From JBJEXX01 sp051886215 (lineage in GTDB: Bacteria > Bacillota_I > Bacilli_A > RF39 > UBA660): 7,200 nucleotides of DNA. Each line of letters starts with the position of its first letter. Position 1 is the stretch's first letter. The notes under the pieces were generated by a model. That model saw only the letters and a list, made by a program, of their open reading frames with translations. It was not told the origin of the DNA and did no database searches. Below are positions 1-6,732 of the stretch, piece by piece. The translations under genes were made by a program, and so were the position numbers. The DNA is taken from the NCBI GenBank assembly GCA_051886215.1, contig JBJEXX010000114.1, forward strand, positions 1-7,200, read 5' to 3'.

Positions 1-1013
1 GATACTGTTGCGACTATTTTTTTATTATACCAATTTATTGAATCTGTATTATCTGGAATATCTATTATTTTCCAAACTCCATCTTTGTCTTTATAACCAT
101 ATACTTCTCCACCATTCTCTGTCTCTGTTGTTTTATTTAATTCTACCTTAATTTCTCCTGGCGCTTCTCCTTCGTTAGCTTCTACAAAACTAAATAATGC
201 TTCTGTTTTTTTTCCGTTATATTGATATATATATTTTATTTTAATTTTTTTGTTTAAAAATTTTTTTAATGCTGATGGATACGGGTCTGTTGCATTTTCA
301 AAATACCCACTTATTATAGCATTTAATTGTGCTTGTAAATCATTTCCTTCGTATTCTCCTGTTTGTATGTCTTTACAATCTTTTTCACAACTTACTATAG
401 CTTGTACAGGAGCTACTGTATCTTCAATAGTTGATATGTTTCTAATTGAATTACTTTCTTTGGTTTGTTTTGTTGCATCATATATCCTTATTATATTATC
501 AAAATTTTCCGGCTTTTTTTGAGGTAATGCATAAACTCCATTACTTGGTGGTACTAATATTTCATTATTTAATAATGTATATTTATCTTTACAATATTCT
601 TTATCTGTTTTATATCCAGAGTTTTTTTCTTCATCATAATCATCAGTTGTTATACATGCTTGATATTCATATTTACCTTTGCCTGTTTTATATGCTAGGA
701 CATATCCTTCTTTTATTTCTTCTTCATTTTTATTTTTAGGATATTCTTCTAGATAACCATTTTCTGCTAAAGTTTTTAAATCAATTACACTACTCTCATT
801 AACATATTTTGGTATTTCTGTTTTATGATCAGTAAAGTAATCTATTCCTGCCAATTTTACATTTCCTTCTAATATTTCATAATAATTATTTCCAAATTTT
901 TTTATTATTTTAGTTACTGAAGGTATCGCAATTATCATTATTACTGATAATATTGTTATTGTTGCTAGTAATTCTACTAATGTAAATCCTCTTTTTTTCT
1001 TTTTGTTTTTCAT
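1..1013 (-). CDS. Pilin-like protein with prepilin-type N-terminal signal (partial, C-terminus beyond left edge)
   Basis: The minus-strand frame is open from an ATG at 1013 to the window edge, giving 337 codons with no stop. The N-terminus is a classic type III prepilin signal. A lysine/arginine-rich leader (residues 2-8) ends in Gly9, followed by FTLVELL, with Phe at +1 and Glu at +5 of the predicted cut, and then a hydrophobic helix to about residue 30. In the pilin and pseudopilin family, a PilD/ComC-type peptidase cuts after this Gly and methylates the Phe, and the helix packs into the pilus core. The rest is a polar, lysine/glutamate-rich ectodomain with four cysteines (120, 141, 209, 213) that could form disulfides. 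A good ribosome binding site (AGAGG, 5 nt before ATG) and a strong promoter support the start. I do not recognise the ectodomain. It could be a major or minor pilin, or a pseudopilin of a competence or secretion machine. No assembly genes are visible here. The signal is clear; the role is inferred. Confidence 0.88.
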   Translation of the reverse strand, partial: MKNKKKKRGFTLVELLATITILSVIMIIAIPSVTKIIKKFGNNYYEILEGNVKLAGIDYFTDHKTEIPKYVNESSVIDLKTLAENGYLEEYPKNKNEEEIKEGYVLAYKTGKGKYEYQACITTDDYDEEKNSGYKTDKEYCKDKYTLLNNEILVPPSNGVYALPQKKPENFDNIIRIYDATKQTKESNSIRNISTIEDTVAPVQAIVSCEKDCKDIQTGEYEGNDLQAQLNAIISGYFENATDPYPSALKKFLNKKIKIKYIYQYNGKKTEALFSFVEANEGEAPGEIKVELNKTTETENGGEVYGYKDKDGVWKIIDIPDNTDSINWYNKKIVATV

Positions 1014-1033
1014 AAGCACCTCTATCTTATTTA

Positions 1034-1062
1034 AATATACTAAAAACTATTTTTATTGTCAA
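1034..1062 (-). promoter_or_regulatory. Sigma-A-type promoter of the pilin-like gene
   Basis: On the minus strand a perfect -35 box TTGACA (1057-1062) is followed, after exactly 17 bp, by the -10 box TATATT (1034-1039), a 5/6 match. The predicted start of transcription near 1027 leaves a leader of only about 14 nt, which still holds the AGAGG ribosome binding site at 1019-1023. This is the best promoter match I found in the window and lies just downstream of the protease terminator, so the pilin-like gene is probably its own transcription unit. Confidence 0.75.
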
Positions 1063-1076
1063 TTATTCATTCTATT

Positions 1077-1100
1077 GAAAAAAGGTTTATTTCTAAACCT
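1077..1100 (-). terminator. Intrinsic terminator at the end of the ylbL-like gene
   Basis: Read on the minus strand, AGGTTTA (1094-1100) pairs with TAAACCT (1083-1089) around a GAAA tetraloop (1090-1093). The run of six T's that includes the last stem base follows (1078-1083). The 7-bp stem has only two G-C pairs, but the stable tetraloop and T-run make it a plausible Rho-independent terminator. It overlaps the TAG stop codon of the protease gene (1099-1101). Confidence 0.7.
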
Positions 1101-2118
1101 AATCTAATTTATTTAAATATTCTATTGCATCCTTAATATTATCAACCGCAACTATTGTAATATCATAATTTTTTTTCTTTTTAAAAGCTTTAGCTTCTTC
1201 ATAATTATTGCCTTTTGGTACAAAGAAAATATCTGCTTTTGATTTGACTGCACCTTTTAATTTATAAGTTACACCACCTATTTCTCCTACGTTACCATTA
1301 TCATCAATAGTACCTGTACCTACAATTTTTAAACCATGTGTTATATCTTCTTCTACTAATTTATTATAAATAGAAAGTGCCGTTGTAAAACCACCACTAG
1401 AACCTGATTCAGTTGTTTTAAATTTCATATCAATATCGGGATTAGTATCATAATCATAAGTTGTAAGAATACTAAGTCCTGTCATTTTTTCTCCATTTAT
1501 ACTTCTAACATAAATATAAGAATCTAATTCTTTATTTTTTCTTTTAATTGTAACATTTATTTTAGTACCTATTTCTTGATTTTGAATATATTCTTTTAAT
1601 TCATTTACATCTTTTATAGTTTTTCCTTCAATCTTAGTTATAATATCTCCAACTTCAATAGAAGTTTCTGCTTCATCACTAACATAGATTACATTATTAT
1701 AAACTTTAGTAATTTTAAATTCTTTATTCGCTAAAGTATACGCAACTTTAATAGCCGATGAATTAGCATTTTCTAAATATAACTTATCTCTAGTCATAAC
1801 ATCATTTGTATCTTCACTATCATCAACAGTATATGACGCAATACTTTCAACTTTCCAATCAGTCATAATATAAGATAATAAGTATGTTGGTATAGTCGCT
1901 CTAAGCTCTTCTACATATGCTAAATTAAAACTACCTTCTTCTTTATATTTATTATTTTTAATATTTACTCTATCACTTACATTTATAGTTCCACCACCTG
2001 TATAAATATAATATGGTAATGGTGTTGTTAAACAAACTATAACAAAAATAAAAGTTATTAGAAGTTTATAATTATTTTTGATATATTTTTTTAATTTTTC
2101 ATATAATTTATTAATCAT
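1099..2118 (-). CDS. ylbL: Membrane-anchored PDZ-Lon (S16) serine protease, YlbL/SepM family
   Basis: This 339-residue protein has a short basic N-terminus, one membrane segment (about 18-38) and an extracellular remainder. A PDZ domain lies at about 133-205, with a GDIITKIEGK core at 157-166, and an S16 Lon-type protease domain at about 232-335. The catalytic dyad can be read: Ser241 in GSSGG and Lys286 in GGVTYKLKGA, matching the serine and lysine motifs of Lon. Length and domain order are normal for the family. In B. subtilis YlbL helps clear the division inhibitor YneA, and in streptococci SepM trims the competence peptide outside the cell; the substrate here is unknown. The ATG at 2118 has an AAAGGAA ribosome binding site (2126-2132) 7 nt upstream. 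The gene has its own promoter, divergent from the ylbJ-like gene, and ends in a hairpin terminator. The symbol is given by family. Confidence 0.92.
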   Translation of the reverse strand: MINKLYEKLKKYIKNNYKLLITFIFVIVCLTTPLPYYIYTGGGTINVSDRVNIKNNKYKEEGSFNLAYVEELRATIPTYLLSYIMTDWKVESIASYTVDDSEDTNDVMTRDKLYLENANSSAIKVAYTLANKEFKITKVYNNVIYVSDEAETSIEVGDIITKIEGKTIKDVNELKEYIQNQEIGTKINVTIKRKNKELDSYIYVRSINGEKMTGLSILTTYDYDTNPDIDMKFKTTESGSSGGFTTALSIYNKLVEEDITHGLKIVGTGTIDDNGNVGEIGGVTYKLKGAVKSKADIFFVPKGNNYEEAKAFKKKKNYDITIVAVDNIKDAIEYLNKLD

Positions 2119-2129
2119 GTCATCATTCC

Positions 2130-2158
2130 TTTATTAATACTATCTAATTAATTATAAC
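2130..2158 (+). promoter_or_regulatory. Weak candidate promoter for the ylbJ-like gene
   Basis: On the plus strand TATAAC (2153-2158, 5/6 match) lies 17 bp after TTTATT (2130-2135, 3/6 match). The predicted start near 2165 falls inside the ribosome binding site region (2161-2169), leaving a nearly absent leader, so this assignment is doubtful. No sigma-E-like or other alternative-sigma sequence was obvious in the 47-bp gap. The TATAAC almost coincides with the opposing TATAAT of the protease promoter. Confidence 0.25.
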
Positions 2159-2179
2159 AAAGAAAGTGAAAAATATGAA
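2151..2179 (-). promoter_or_regulatory. Extended -10 promoter of the ylbL-like protease gene
   Basis: On the minus strand a perfect -10 box TATAAT (2151-2156) is preceded by TG one base upstream, giving the extended form TGTTATAAT. It sits 17 bp from a 4/6 -35 box TTCATA (2174-2179). The predicted start near 2144 gives a leader of about 25 nt that includes the ribosome binding site. The -35 box lies on the start codon of the opposing ylbJ-like gene, and the spacer covers that gene's ribosome binding site. Confidence 0.6.
2161..2169 (+). promoter_or_regulatory. Ribosome binding site deciding the ylbJ-like start
   Basis: AGAAAGTGA lies 5 nt before the ATG at 2175 and resembles the extended Shine-Dalgarno core with one G missing. 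The in-frame GTG at 2166 sits inside this sequence and has no purine-rich site of its own, so ATG 2175 is the likelier start. Confidence 0.5.
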
Positions 2180-3095
2180 ATTAAATCTAAAAAAATATAT
2201 TATTATTATAGCTTTATTAATATTATTAATCTCTATTATTATTAATAGTAAAGAAGTAATGAATAGTGTCATATTAGCAATTGATATTTGGAAACATAAT
2301 ATTTTTCCTGCTTTGTTTCCTTTATTTATAATTGCAGATTTATTAATAAATTATGATTTTATAAATATATTAGGAAATATTTTATATAAACCAATGCATA
2401 AAATATTTAAATTTAATAAAAGTGAAATATTTATTTTTTTTATTAGTATGCTTTCAGGATTTCCTAGTAGTGGTAAATATTGCGCTAAACTATATAAAGA
2501 TAAATTAATTAATTTAAATAGCGCCAATAGAATGCTTATGTGTTCTCATTTTTCAAATCCTCTTTTTATATTTGGAACTATTTATTCTTTAATAAATAAT
2601 AAAAAAATATGTTTATTAATATTAATTAGCCATTATCTAGGAAATTTCTTTTTAGCACTTTTTACTAGAAAAGATAATATTGACAATAATTTTAATTTAA
2701 AAATTAAAAAACAATCATTTTCTGATTGTTTAACTAATTCTATATCTACTAATACTAATAACCTAATATTTATTTTATCTTCTATAAGTATATTTTTAAT
2801 TATAACTACTATTATTAATAAAACTTTTCATTTTAATAGTCATTTAGCAATTATCATAAGTGGAATATTTGAAATGACTCAGGGTATCAAAGCAGTATCT
2901 TTAGCTAATTATCCTTTATTGATATCCGCGATTCTAATAACATTTTTTATTTCATTTGGTGGTGTTAGTGTACATTTACAAACATTAGGTATGATTAATG
3001 ATACCAATTTAAGTTATAAAGAGTTTTTAAAAGGGCGAATTATACATTCTACCCTTTCAGTTATATTTATTATTATTTTATTTAATTTTCTTTAA
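2175..3095 (+). CDS. ylbJ: YlbJ-like integral membrane protein (nucleoside-recognition/Gate-type domain)
   Basis: This 306-residue, very hydrophobic protein has about eight predicted membrane segments. The family motifs can be read in order: FPALFPLFI (44-52), SGFPSSGKY (94-102), CSHFSNPLFIFG (123-134), GIFEMTQGI (230-238) and FGGVSVHLQT (261-270). These are typical of YlbJ, which carries the Gate domain also found in nucleoside transporters and the SpoIIM-linked SpmA/SpmB group. In B. subtilis YlbJ is a mother-cell sporulation protein of about 400 residues, so this copy is shorter, as in many compact Bacilli. The transported molecule, if any, is unknown. In B. subtilis ylbJ lies close to ylbL; here the two are divergent, which supports the assignment. 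The gene converges on the operon to its right and overlaps its last gene by 14 bp. The start was chosen by the ribosome binding site; GTG 2166 would add three residues. The presence of YlbJ hints at sporulation ancestry but does not prove sporulation. Confidence 0.82.
   Translation: MKLNLKKYIIIIALLILLISIIINSKEVMNSVILAIDIWKHNIFPALFPLFIIADLLINYDFINILGNILYKPMHKIFKFNKSEIFIFFISMLSGFPSSGKYCAKLYKDKLINLNSANRMLMCSHFSNPLFIFGTIYSLINNKKICLLILISHYLGNFFLALFTRKDNIDNNFNLKIKKQSFSDCLTNSISTNTNNLIFILSSISIFLIITTIINKTFHFNSHLAIIISGIFEMTQGIKAVSLANYPLLISAILITFFISFGGVSVHLQTLGMINDTNLSYKEFLKGRIIHSTLSVIFIIILFNFL
3030..3057 (-). terminator. Possible weak terminator of the comN-rsh-dtd-perM operon, inside the ylbJ-like gene
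   Basis: On the minus strand AAAGGG (3052-3057) pairs with CCCTTT (3030-3035), and an inner GAAT/ATTC stem (3046-3049 with 3037-3040) closes a 5-nt loop. Together they form a 10-bp interrupted hairpin. Only four T's (3029-3032, three of them in the stem) follow, so it is a weak candidate. It lies about 25-50 nt beyond the stop codon of the last operon gene, where a terminator would be expected, but within the coding sequence of the opposing gene. Confidence 0.35.
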
Positions 3096-4146
3096 CATTA
3101 TTTTCTATTTGTTTAAATTTATCTATAATATCTTTTTTATAATATTTATACGTTGTAGTTAGTAGTATCAAAATAGGAAGTGATGCCGCGATTCCAATTA
3201 AACCTCCAACTTTGCTTCCAATTACTACACCTAAAATTATTAATATTGGACTAACATTATTAGTTTTTCCATATACCCGAGGAGATATAACATAGCTATC
3301 TATAATTGGGAATATTAAAGATATTACTACAGTAGCAATAAATACTGGGGTTGATACTACCGACGCCGTTACTATCGCTACTACGTCAATAAATAATCCT
3401 CCAAAATATGGAATCATAACTGTTACTCCTGCTAGAGCGCCTAATAATAGCCAGTTAGGATGGCCTATTATCAAAAATAAGAAGGAATATTCAAAAAATT
3501 GGATAATCATACAAATAGCTAACCCTTTAAAATAATTTCCTAACTCTGTATCAAGTGTCTTTATATAATTAAAAGTCTTTTTACTAATTCCAGAAAAGAA
3601 CTCTTTTACAGTTTGTCTTATTTTATCCATATCAATTAATAAATATACAAATAAAATTAATGATATAAATAGTACTACTAATGCTTTTACAGATTCAGAT
3701 ATGACTGAAATTAATCCATTAGATACATATTCACCAGCACTAGTTATAGTTTTGTTTAATACATTAGTTAAAGTATTTTGTAAATTACCTAAATCAATAT
3801 TAAATTTAGTAGATAAATCTGAAACAACTTCAATTAATTGTTTTGATAATTCTATTAATTGTTGATATAAAATTGGCATTGTAAGTGCTAATAGTCCTAC
3901 AGTAAGAAGTAAGAATATTACTACAACTATTGTTATAGCTAAAGGTTTTCTAACATTTTTCTTTTGCAGTATTCTTACAAATGGATATAGTGCATATGCA
4001 AGTACAAAAGCTATTAAAAAAGGTAAACTTATAGAAAATAATTTACTTAAAAAAGCTCCCCATACTCCATAAGTTGAAACTAATATATAAATTATTATTA
4101 CTAAAATAAGCAAATTTAATAATTTAAAATTCAATTTATTTTTCAT
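3082..4146 (-). CDS. AI-2E/PerM-family membrane transporter
   Basis: This 354-residue protein has the AI-2E transporter (PerM/TqsA/YdbI) layout. Membrane segments lie at about 8-28, 35-57 and 68-95. A soluble amphipathic stretch (about 95-145) is followed by further membrane helices (about 148-172 and 208-335). Recognisable family motifs are IPYFGG (245-250), the DSYVISPRVYGK region (283-294) and the GLIGIAASLP turn (315-324). The length is typical. Members export varied solutes, including autoinducer-2 in E. coli TqsA and sodium/proton exchange in some Bacilli, so the substrate cannot be named from sequence. The ATG at 4146 lies inside the 3' end of dtd, overlapping it by 11 bp. It has a strong AAGGAG site (4154-4159) 7 nt upstream, so it is cotranscribed and probably coupled to dtd. 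It is the last gene of the operon and overlaps the convergent ylbJ-like gene. Confidence 0.88.
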   Translation of the reverse strand: MKNKLNFKLLNLLILVIIIYILVSTYGVWGAFLSKLFSISLPFLIAFVLAYALYPFVRILQKKNVRKPLAITIVVVIFLLLTVGLLALTMPILYQQLIELSKQLIEVVSDLSTKFNIDLGNLQNTLTNVLNKTITSAGEYVSNGLISVISESVKALVVLFISLILFVYLLIDMDKIRQTVKEFFSGISKKTFNYIKTLDTELGNYFKGLAICMIIQFFEYSFLFLIIGHPNWLLLGALAGVTVMIPYFGGLFIDVVAIVTASVVSTPVFIATVVISLIFPIIDSYVISPRVYGKTNNVSPILIILGVVIGSKVGGLIGIAASLPILILLTTTYKYYKKDIIDKFKQIENNVKEN

Positions 4147-4588
4147 TTGTTTTCTCCTTTTCTATTTCTATAGTAATTGGACCATCATTTATAATATGAA
4201 CTTCCATATCTGCTTGAAATATTCCTGTTTCTACATGTATATATTTTCTTAATTCTTCATTAAATTTTTCGTATAATACTTTAGCTTCATCAGCTTTCAT
4301 TGCTTTGATATAAGATGGACGATGTCCTTTTTTAGTATCTGCGTATAAACTAAATTGTGATATAGAAAGTATCTCTCCTTTTGTATCTAAAATACTTTTA
4401 TTCATTACTCCAAATTCATCATCAAATATTCTTAGATTAATAATTTTATTTACCATATATTTAATAATATCAATATCATCACCTGGAGTAAATCCTACAA
4501 ATAAAACTATTCCTTTTTTTATTTTACCTACTGTTTTATTATCTACTATTACAGAGGAATTTTTACTTCTTTGTATTAATGCTTTCAT
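4136..4588 (-). CDS. dtd: D-aminoacyl-tRNA deacylase
   Basis: This 150-residue protein hydrolyses D-amino acids (and glycine mischarged on tRNA-Ala) from tRNA, protecting translation in the cytoplasm. The two active-site signatures are intact: SQFSLYADT at 77-85, followed by KKGHRPSY, and the Gly-cisPro motif GP at 136-137 within NDGPIT. The N-terminus (MKALIQR, then SSVIVD) also fits the family. Length is normal, with a short charged tail. The start overlaps the rsh stop as ATGA (4585-4588), a typical translational-coupling junction, and only a weak GAGAG ribosome binding site precedes it. Pairing of rsh/relA with dtd is widespread in Firmicutes. Identity is very secure. Confidence 0.96.
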   Translation of the reverse strand: MKALIQRSKNSSVIVDNKTVGKIKKGIVLFVGFTPGDDIDIIKYMVNKIINLRIFDDEFGVMNKSILDTKGEILSISQFSLYADTKKGHRPSYIKAMKADEAKVLYEKFNEELRKYIHVETGIFQADMEVHIINDGPITIEIEKEKTNEK

Positions 4589-6732
4589 CTTATTAATCTC
4601 TCAATCTTTACTATAAATGGTTCTTTTTCTAAATTACTTATATATCTATTTAGTTGTTCTAAATTATTTACTATACAATCTAATTCATATTGACTTCCTT
4701 CTCCTTTAGAAATAGTATTTATTTTATCTATTCCAATATTATTAGAATTAGCTTTTTGAATAATATCAAATACTTTATTTTCGCTAGTAGAAGTAAATAT
4801 CATTATAGAAGCAATATATTTTTTAGTAGTTTCATCACTCCATGATACATCTATTATTCTGCCATTTTTCATTGCAACATTATGGCAATTTCTTCTATGA
4901 ACACTTATACCATTACCTTTAGTAATATAACCTATTATTTCATCTTGAGGAACTGGATTACAACAATTAGCTAGATTTACTTTTATTTTATCTATTCCTT
5001 CTACAATAATATCAGCATCATCACTTTTAACATACATTTTAGGTTTATTTTGATTGGTATCATCTTGTTTTAAAATTATATTAGTTATAGTATTAGGAGA
5101 AAATTTATTGTTACCAATAGTTAAATACATTTCTTCTATATCTTTAACTTTAATTTCATTAAATATTTTTGTTTTATTTTCTGGAGTAAAGAATTCATGA
5201 AAAGGAACTTTTCTCTTTCTTAATTCTTTTTCTATAGCTTCTTTTCCTCTTTCTATGTTTATATCTTTTTCAGATTTAGTGAAAAAAGCTTTTATTTTAT
5301 TTTTAGTTTGAGTACATTTCGCTATATTTAACCATTCTTTTGATGGACCATTGGATGTTTTTGATGTATTTATTTTAACTATATCATTATTTTTTAATTG
5401 ATAATCTAGCGGAACTATTGAATTATTTACTAAAGCTCCTACCATAGTTTCACCTACTTTAGTGTGTACTCTATAGGCAAAATCTATTGGAGTTGCTCCT
5501 TTAGGTAATTCAAATACATCTCCTTTAGGAGTGAATACATAAATATTATTATTTAAAACTTCATCTTTTACACTAGTTATAAATTCTTCTGTAGACATTT
5601 TTTCTTCATTTAATTCTATTATTTCTTTAAAGAATTGTAGTTTCTTTTCTGTCGTTGTTTTATATACTTCATCTGCAGATTTTCCTTCTTTATAAGCCCA
5701 ATGTGACGCAATACCATTTTCTGCGACTTCATCCATTTCATATGTTCTTATTTGTATTTCAAAAAGATATCCATCTATACCAAATACTGTAGTATGTAAT
5801 GATTGATACATATTTGGTTTTGGCATAGCAACATAATCTTTAAATCTATTTGGAATAGGTTTATATTTTGAATGAACAAGTCCTAATACTTGATAGCATT
5901 CTTCTTCTGTATTAACAAAAACTCTTAAAGCTAATAAATCATATATATCGCTAAATTTACGACCTTTGTCAAGTTTTCTATAAATACTATAAATACTTTT
6001 ACTACGTCCTTTTATTTCATGTTTTATATTATGAAGATCTAATATTTTAGATACTTCACTCATCATCTCTGAAACATATTTATCACGTTCTAATTTAGTG
6101 TTATTTAATTTTTCCGCAATATCATAAAAAACTTCTGGTTTTAGATATCTAAGAGATAAATCTTCTAATTCACTTTTTATTTTATGAATACCTAAATGAT
6201 CCGCGATAGGAGCAAGAATTTCTAAAGTTTCTCTAGCGTTAGCTTTTTGTTTTTCTGGCGCTAATGCCCAAAGTGTTCTCATATTGTGCAAACGATCAGC
6301 AAGTTTTATAATAATAACTCTAACATCTTCGCTCATACCTACAATTATTTTTTTATAATATTCTACTAAATAATCATTTTCAGTAGAAAAATTTAATCTA
6401 CCTAATTTAGAAACTCCATCTACTAAAAAAGCAACTTTTTTACCGAACTCTTCTTCCAAATCTTTCTTTTCAACATCACAATCTTCAATAGTATCATGTA
6501 AAAGTCCTGCACATAAAGCATCACAATCAGCATAGATACTAGTAAGAATAATAGCTACATTAATAGGATGAATTATGTATGGTTCTCCTGATTTTCTAAA
6601 TTGTCCTTTATGATGAAAATCAGCAAAATCATAAGCTTTTCTTATTTTATCTAATGATTCTTGATTAGTAATATAATTGCCTGCTAATTCCATTAAATCA
6701 TCAATTGTATATATTTTCTTTTGTTTTGTCAT
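4585..6732 (-). CDS. rsh: Bifunctional (p)ppGpp synthetase/hydrolase of the Rel family
   Basis: This cytoplasmic stringent-response enzyme makes and degrades (p)ppGpp. Numbering from ATG 6732 (715 residues), the HD hydrolase domain has HP at 55-56, HD at 79-80, ED at 83-84 and the Asp of LADR at 146. The synthetase domain shows Asp265 in SDIYDLL, the RFKD motif at 296-299 followed by PKPNMYQSLHT, and Glu325 in FEIQIRT. A TGS domain (about 395-457), a helical region, the Cys-pair zinc-finger region (CC at 590-591, RRNC ending at 616) and a C-terminal ACT domain (about 637-715) follow. RFKD marks the bifunctional Rel/SpoT type, not the EFDD of synthetase-only RelA, and the hydrolase residues are intact, so both activities are expected. 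Length is typical. The start is ambiguous: GTG 6741 and ATG 6738 are in frame, but AGAAGTGA fits ATG 6732 best. The gene begins inside comN (32-nt overlap). It would also be called relA. Confidence 0.96.
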   Translation of the reverse strand: MTKQKKIYTIDDLMELAGNYITNQESLDKIRKAYDFADFHHKGQFRKSGEPYIIHPINVAIILTSIYADCDALCAGLLHDTIEDCDVEKKDLEEEFGKKVAFLVDGVSKLGRLNFSTENDYLVEYYKKIIVGMSEDVRVIIIKLADRLHNMRTLWALAPEKQKANARETLEILAPIADHLGIHKIKSELEDLSLRYLKPEVFYDIAEKLNNTKLERDKYVSEMMSEVSKILDLHNIKHEIKGRSKSIYSIYRKLDKGRKFSDIYDLLALRVFVNTEEECYQVLGLVHSKYKPIPNRFKDYVAMPKPNMYQSLHTTVFGIDGYLFEIQIRTYEMDEVAENGIASHWAYKEGKSADEVYKTTTEKKLQFFKEIIELNEEKMSTEEFITSVKDEVLNNNIYVFTPKGDVFELPKGATPIDFAYRVHTKVGETMVGALVNNSIVPLDYQLKNNDIVKINTSKTSNGPSKEWLNIAKCTQTKNKIKAFFTKSEKDINIERGKEAIEKELRKRKVPFHEFFTPENKTKIFNEIKVKDIEEMYLTIGNNKFSPNTITNIILKQDDTNQNKPKMYVKSDDADIIVEGIDKIKVNLANCCNPVPQDEIIGYITKGNGISVHRRNCHNVAMKNGRIIDVSWSDETTKKYIASIMIFTSTSENKVFDIIQKANSNNIGIDKINTISKGEGSQYELDCIVNNLEQLNRYISNLEKEPFIVKIERLIR

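Noticed and set aside
250..739. Two overlapping plus-strand open frames of about 90-97 codons.
   Set aside because: They lie wholly within the long minus-strand pilin-like gene, have odd low-complexity translations and no convincing ribosome binding site; they are shadows of the real frame.
2166..2174. GTG start for the ylbJ-like gene.
   Set aside because: The GTG lies inside the ribosome binding site serving ATG 2175 and has no site of its own.
3105..3160. AT-rich inverted stretch (ATAATAT around a T-run) as a terminator for the ylbJ-like gene.
   Set aside because: There are no G-C pairs in a stable stem and it lies in coding sequence; such matches are expected by chance at this base composition.
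4585..4588. Possible mycoplasma-type code with TGA as tryptophan.
   Set aside because: The TGA at the end of rsh overlaps the dtd start exactly, comN also ends in TGA at the expected place, and the tryptophan codon checked in the protease gene is TGG, so the standard code applies.
5803..5838. Met in place of Gly in the synthetase PKPNxYQSLHT motif of Rel.
   Set aside because: To my knowledge Met at this position is usual in Gram-positive Rel enzymes, so it is not a loss of activity.
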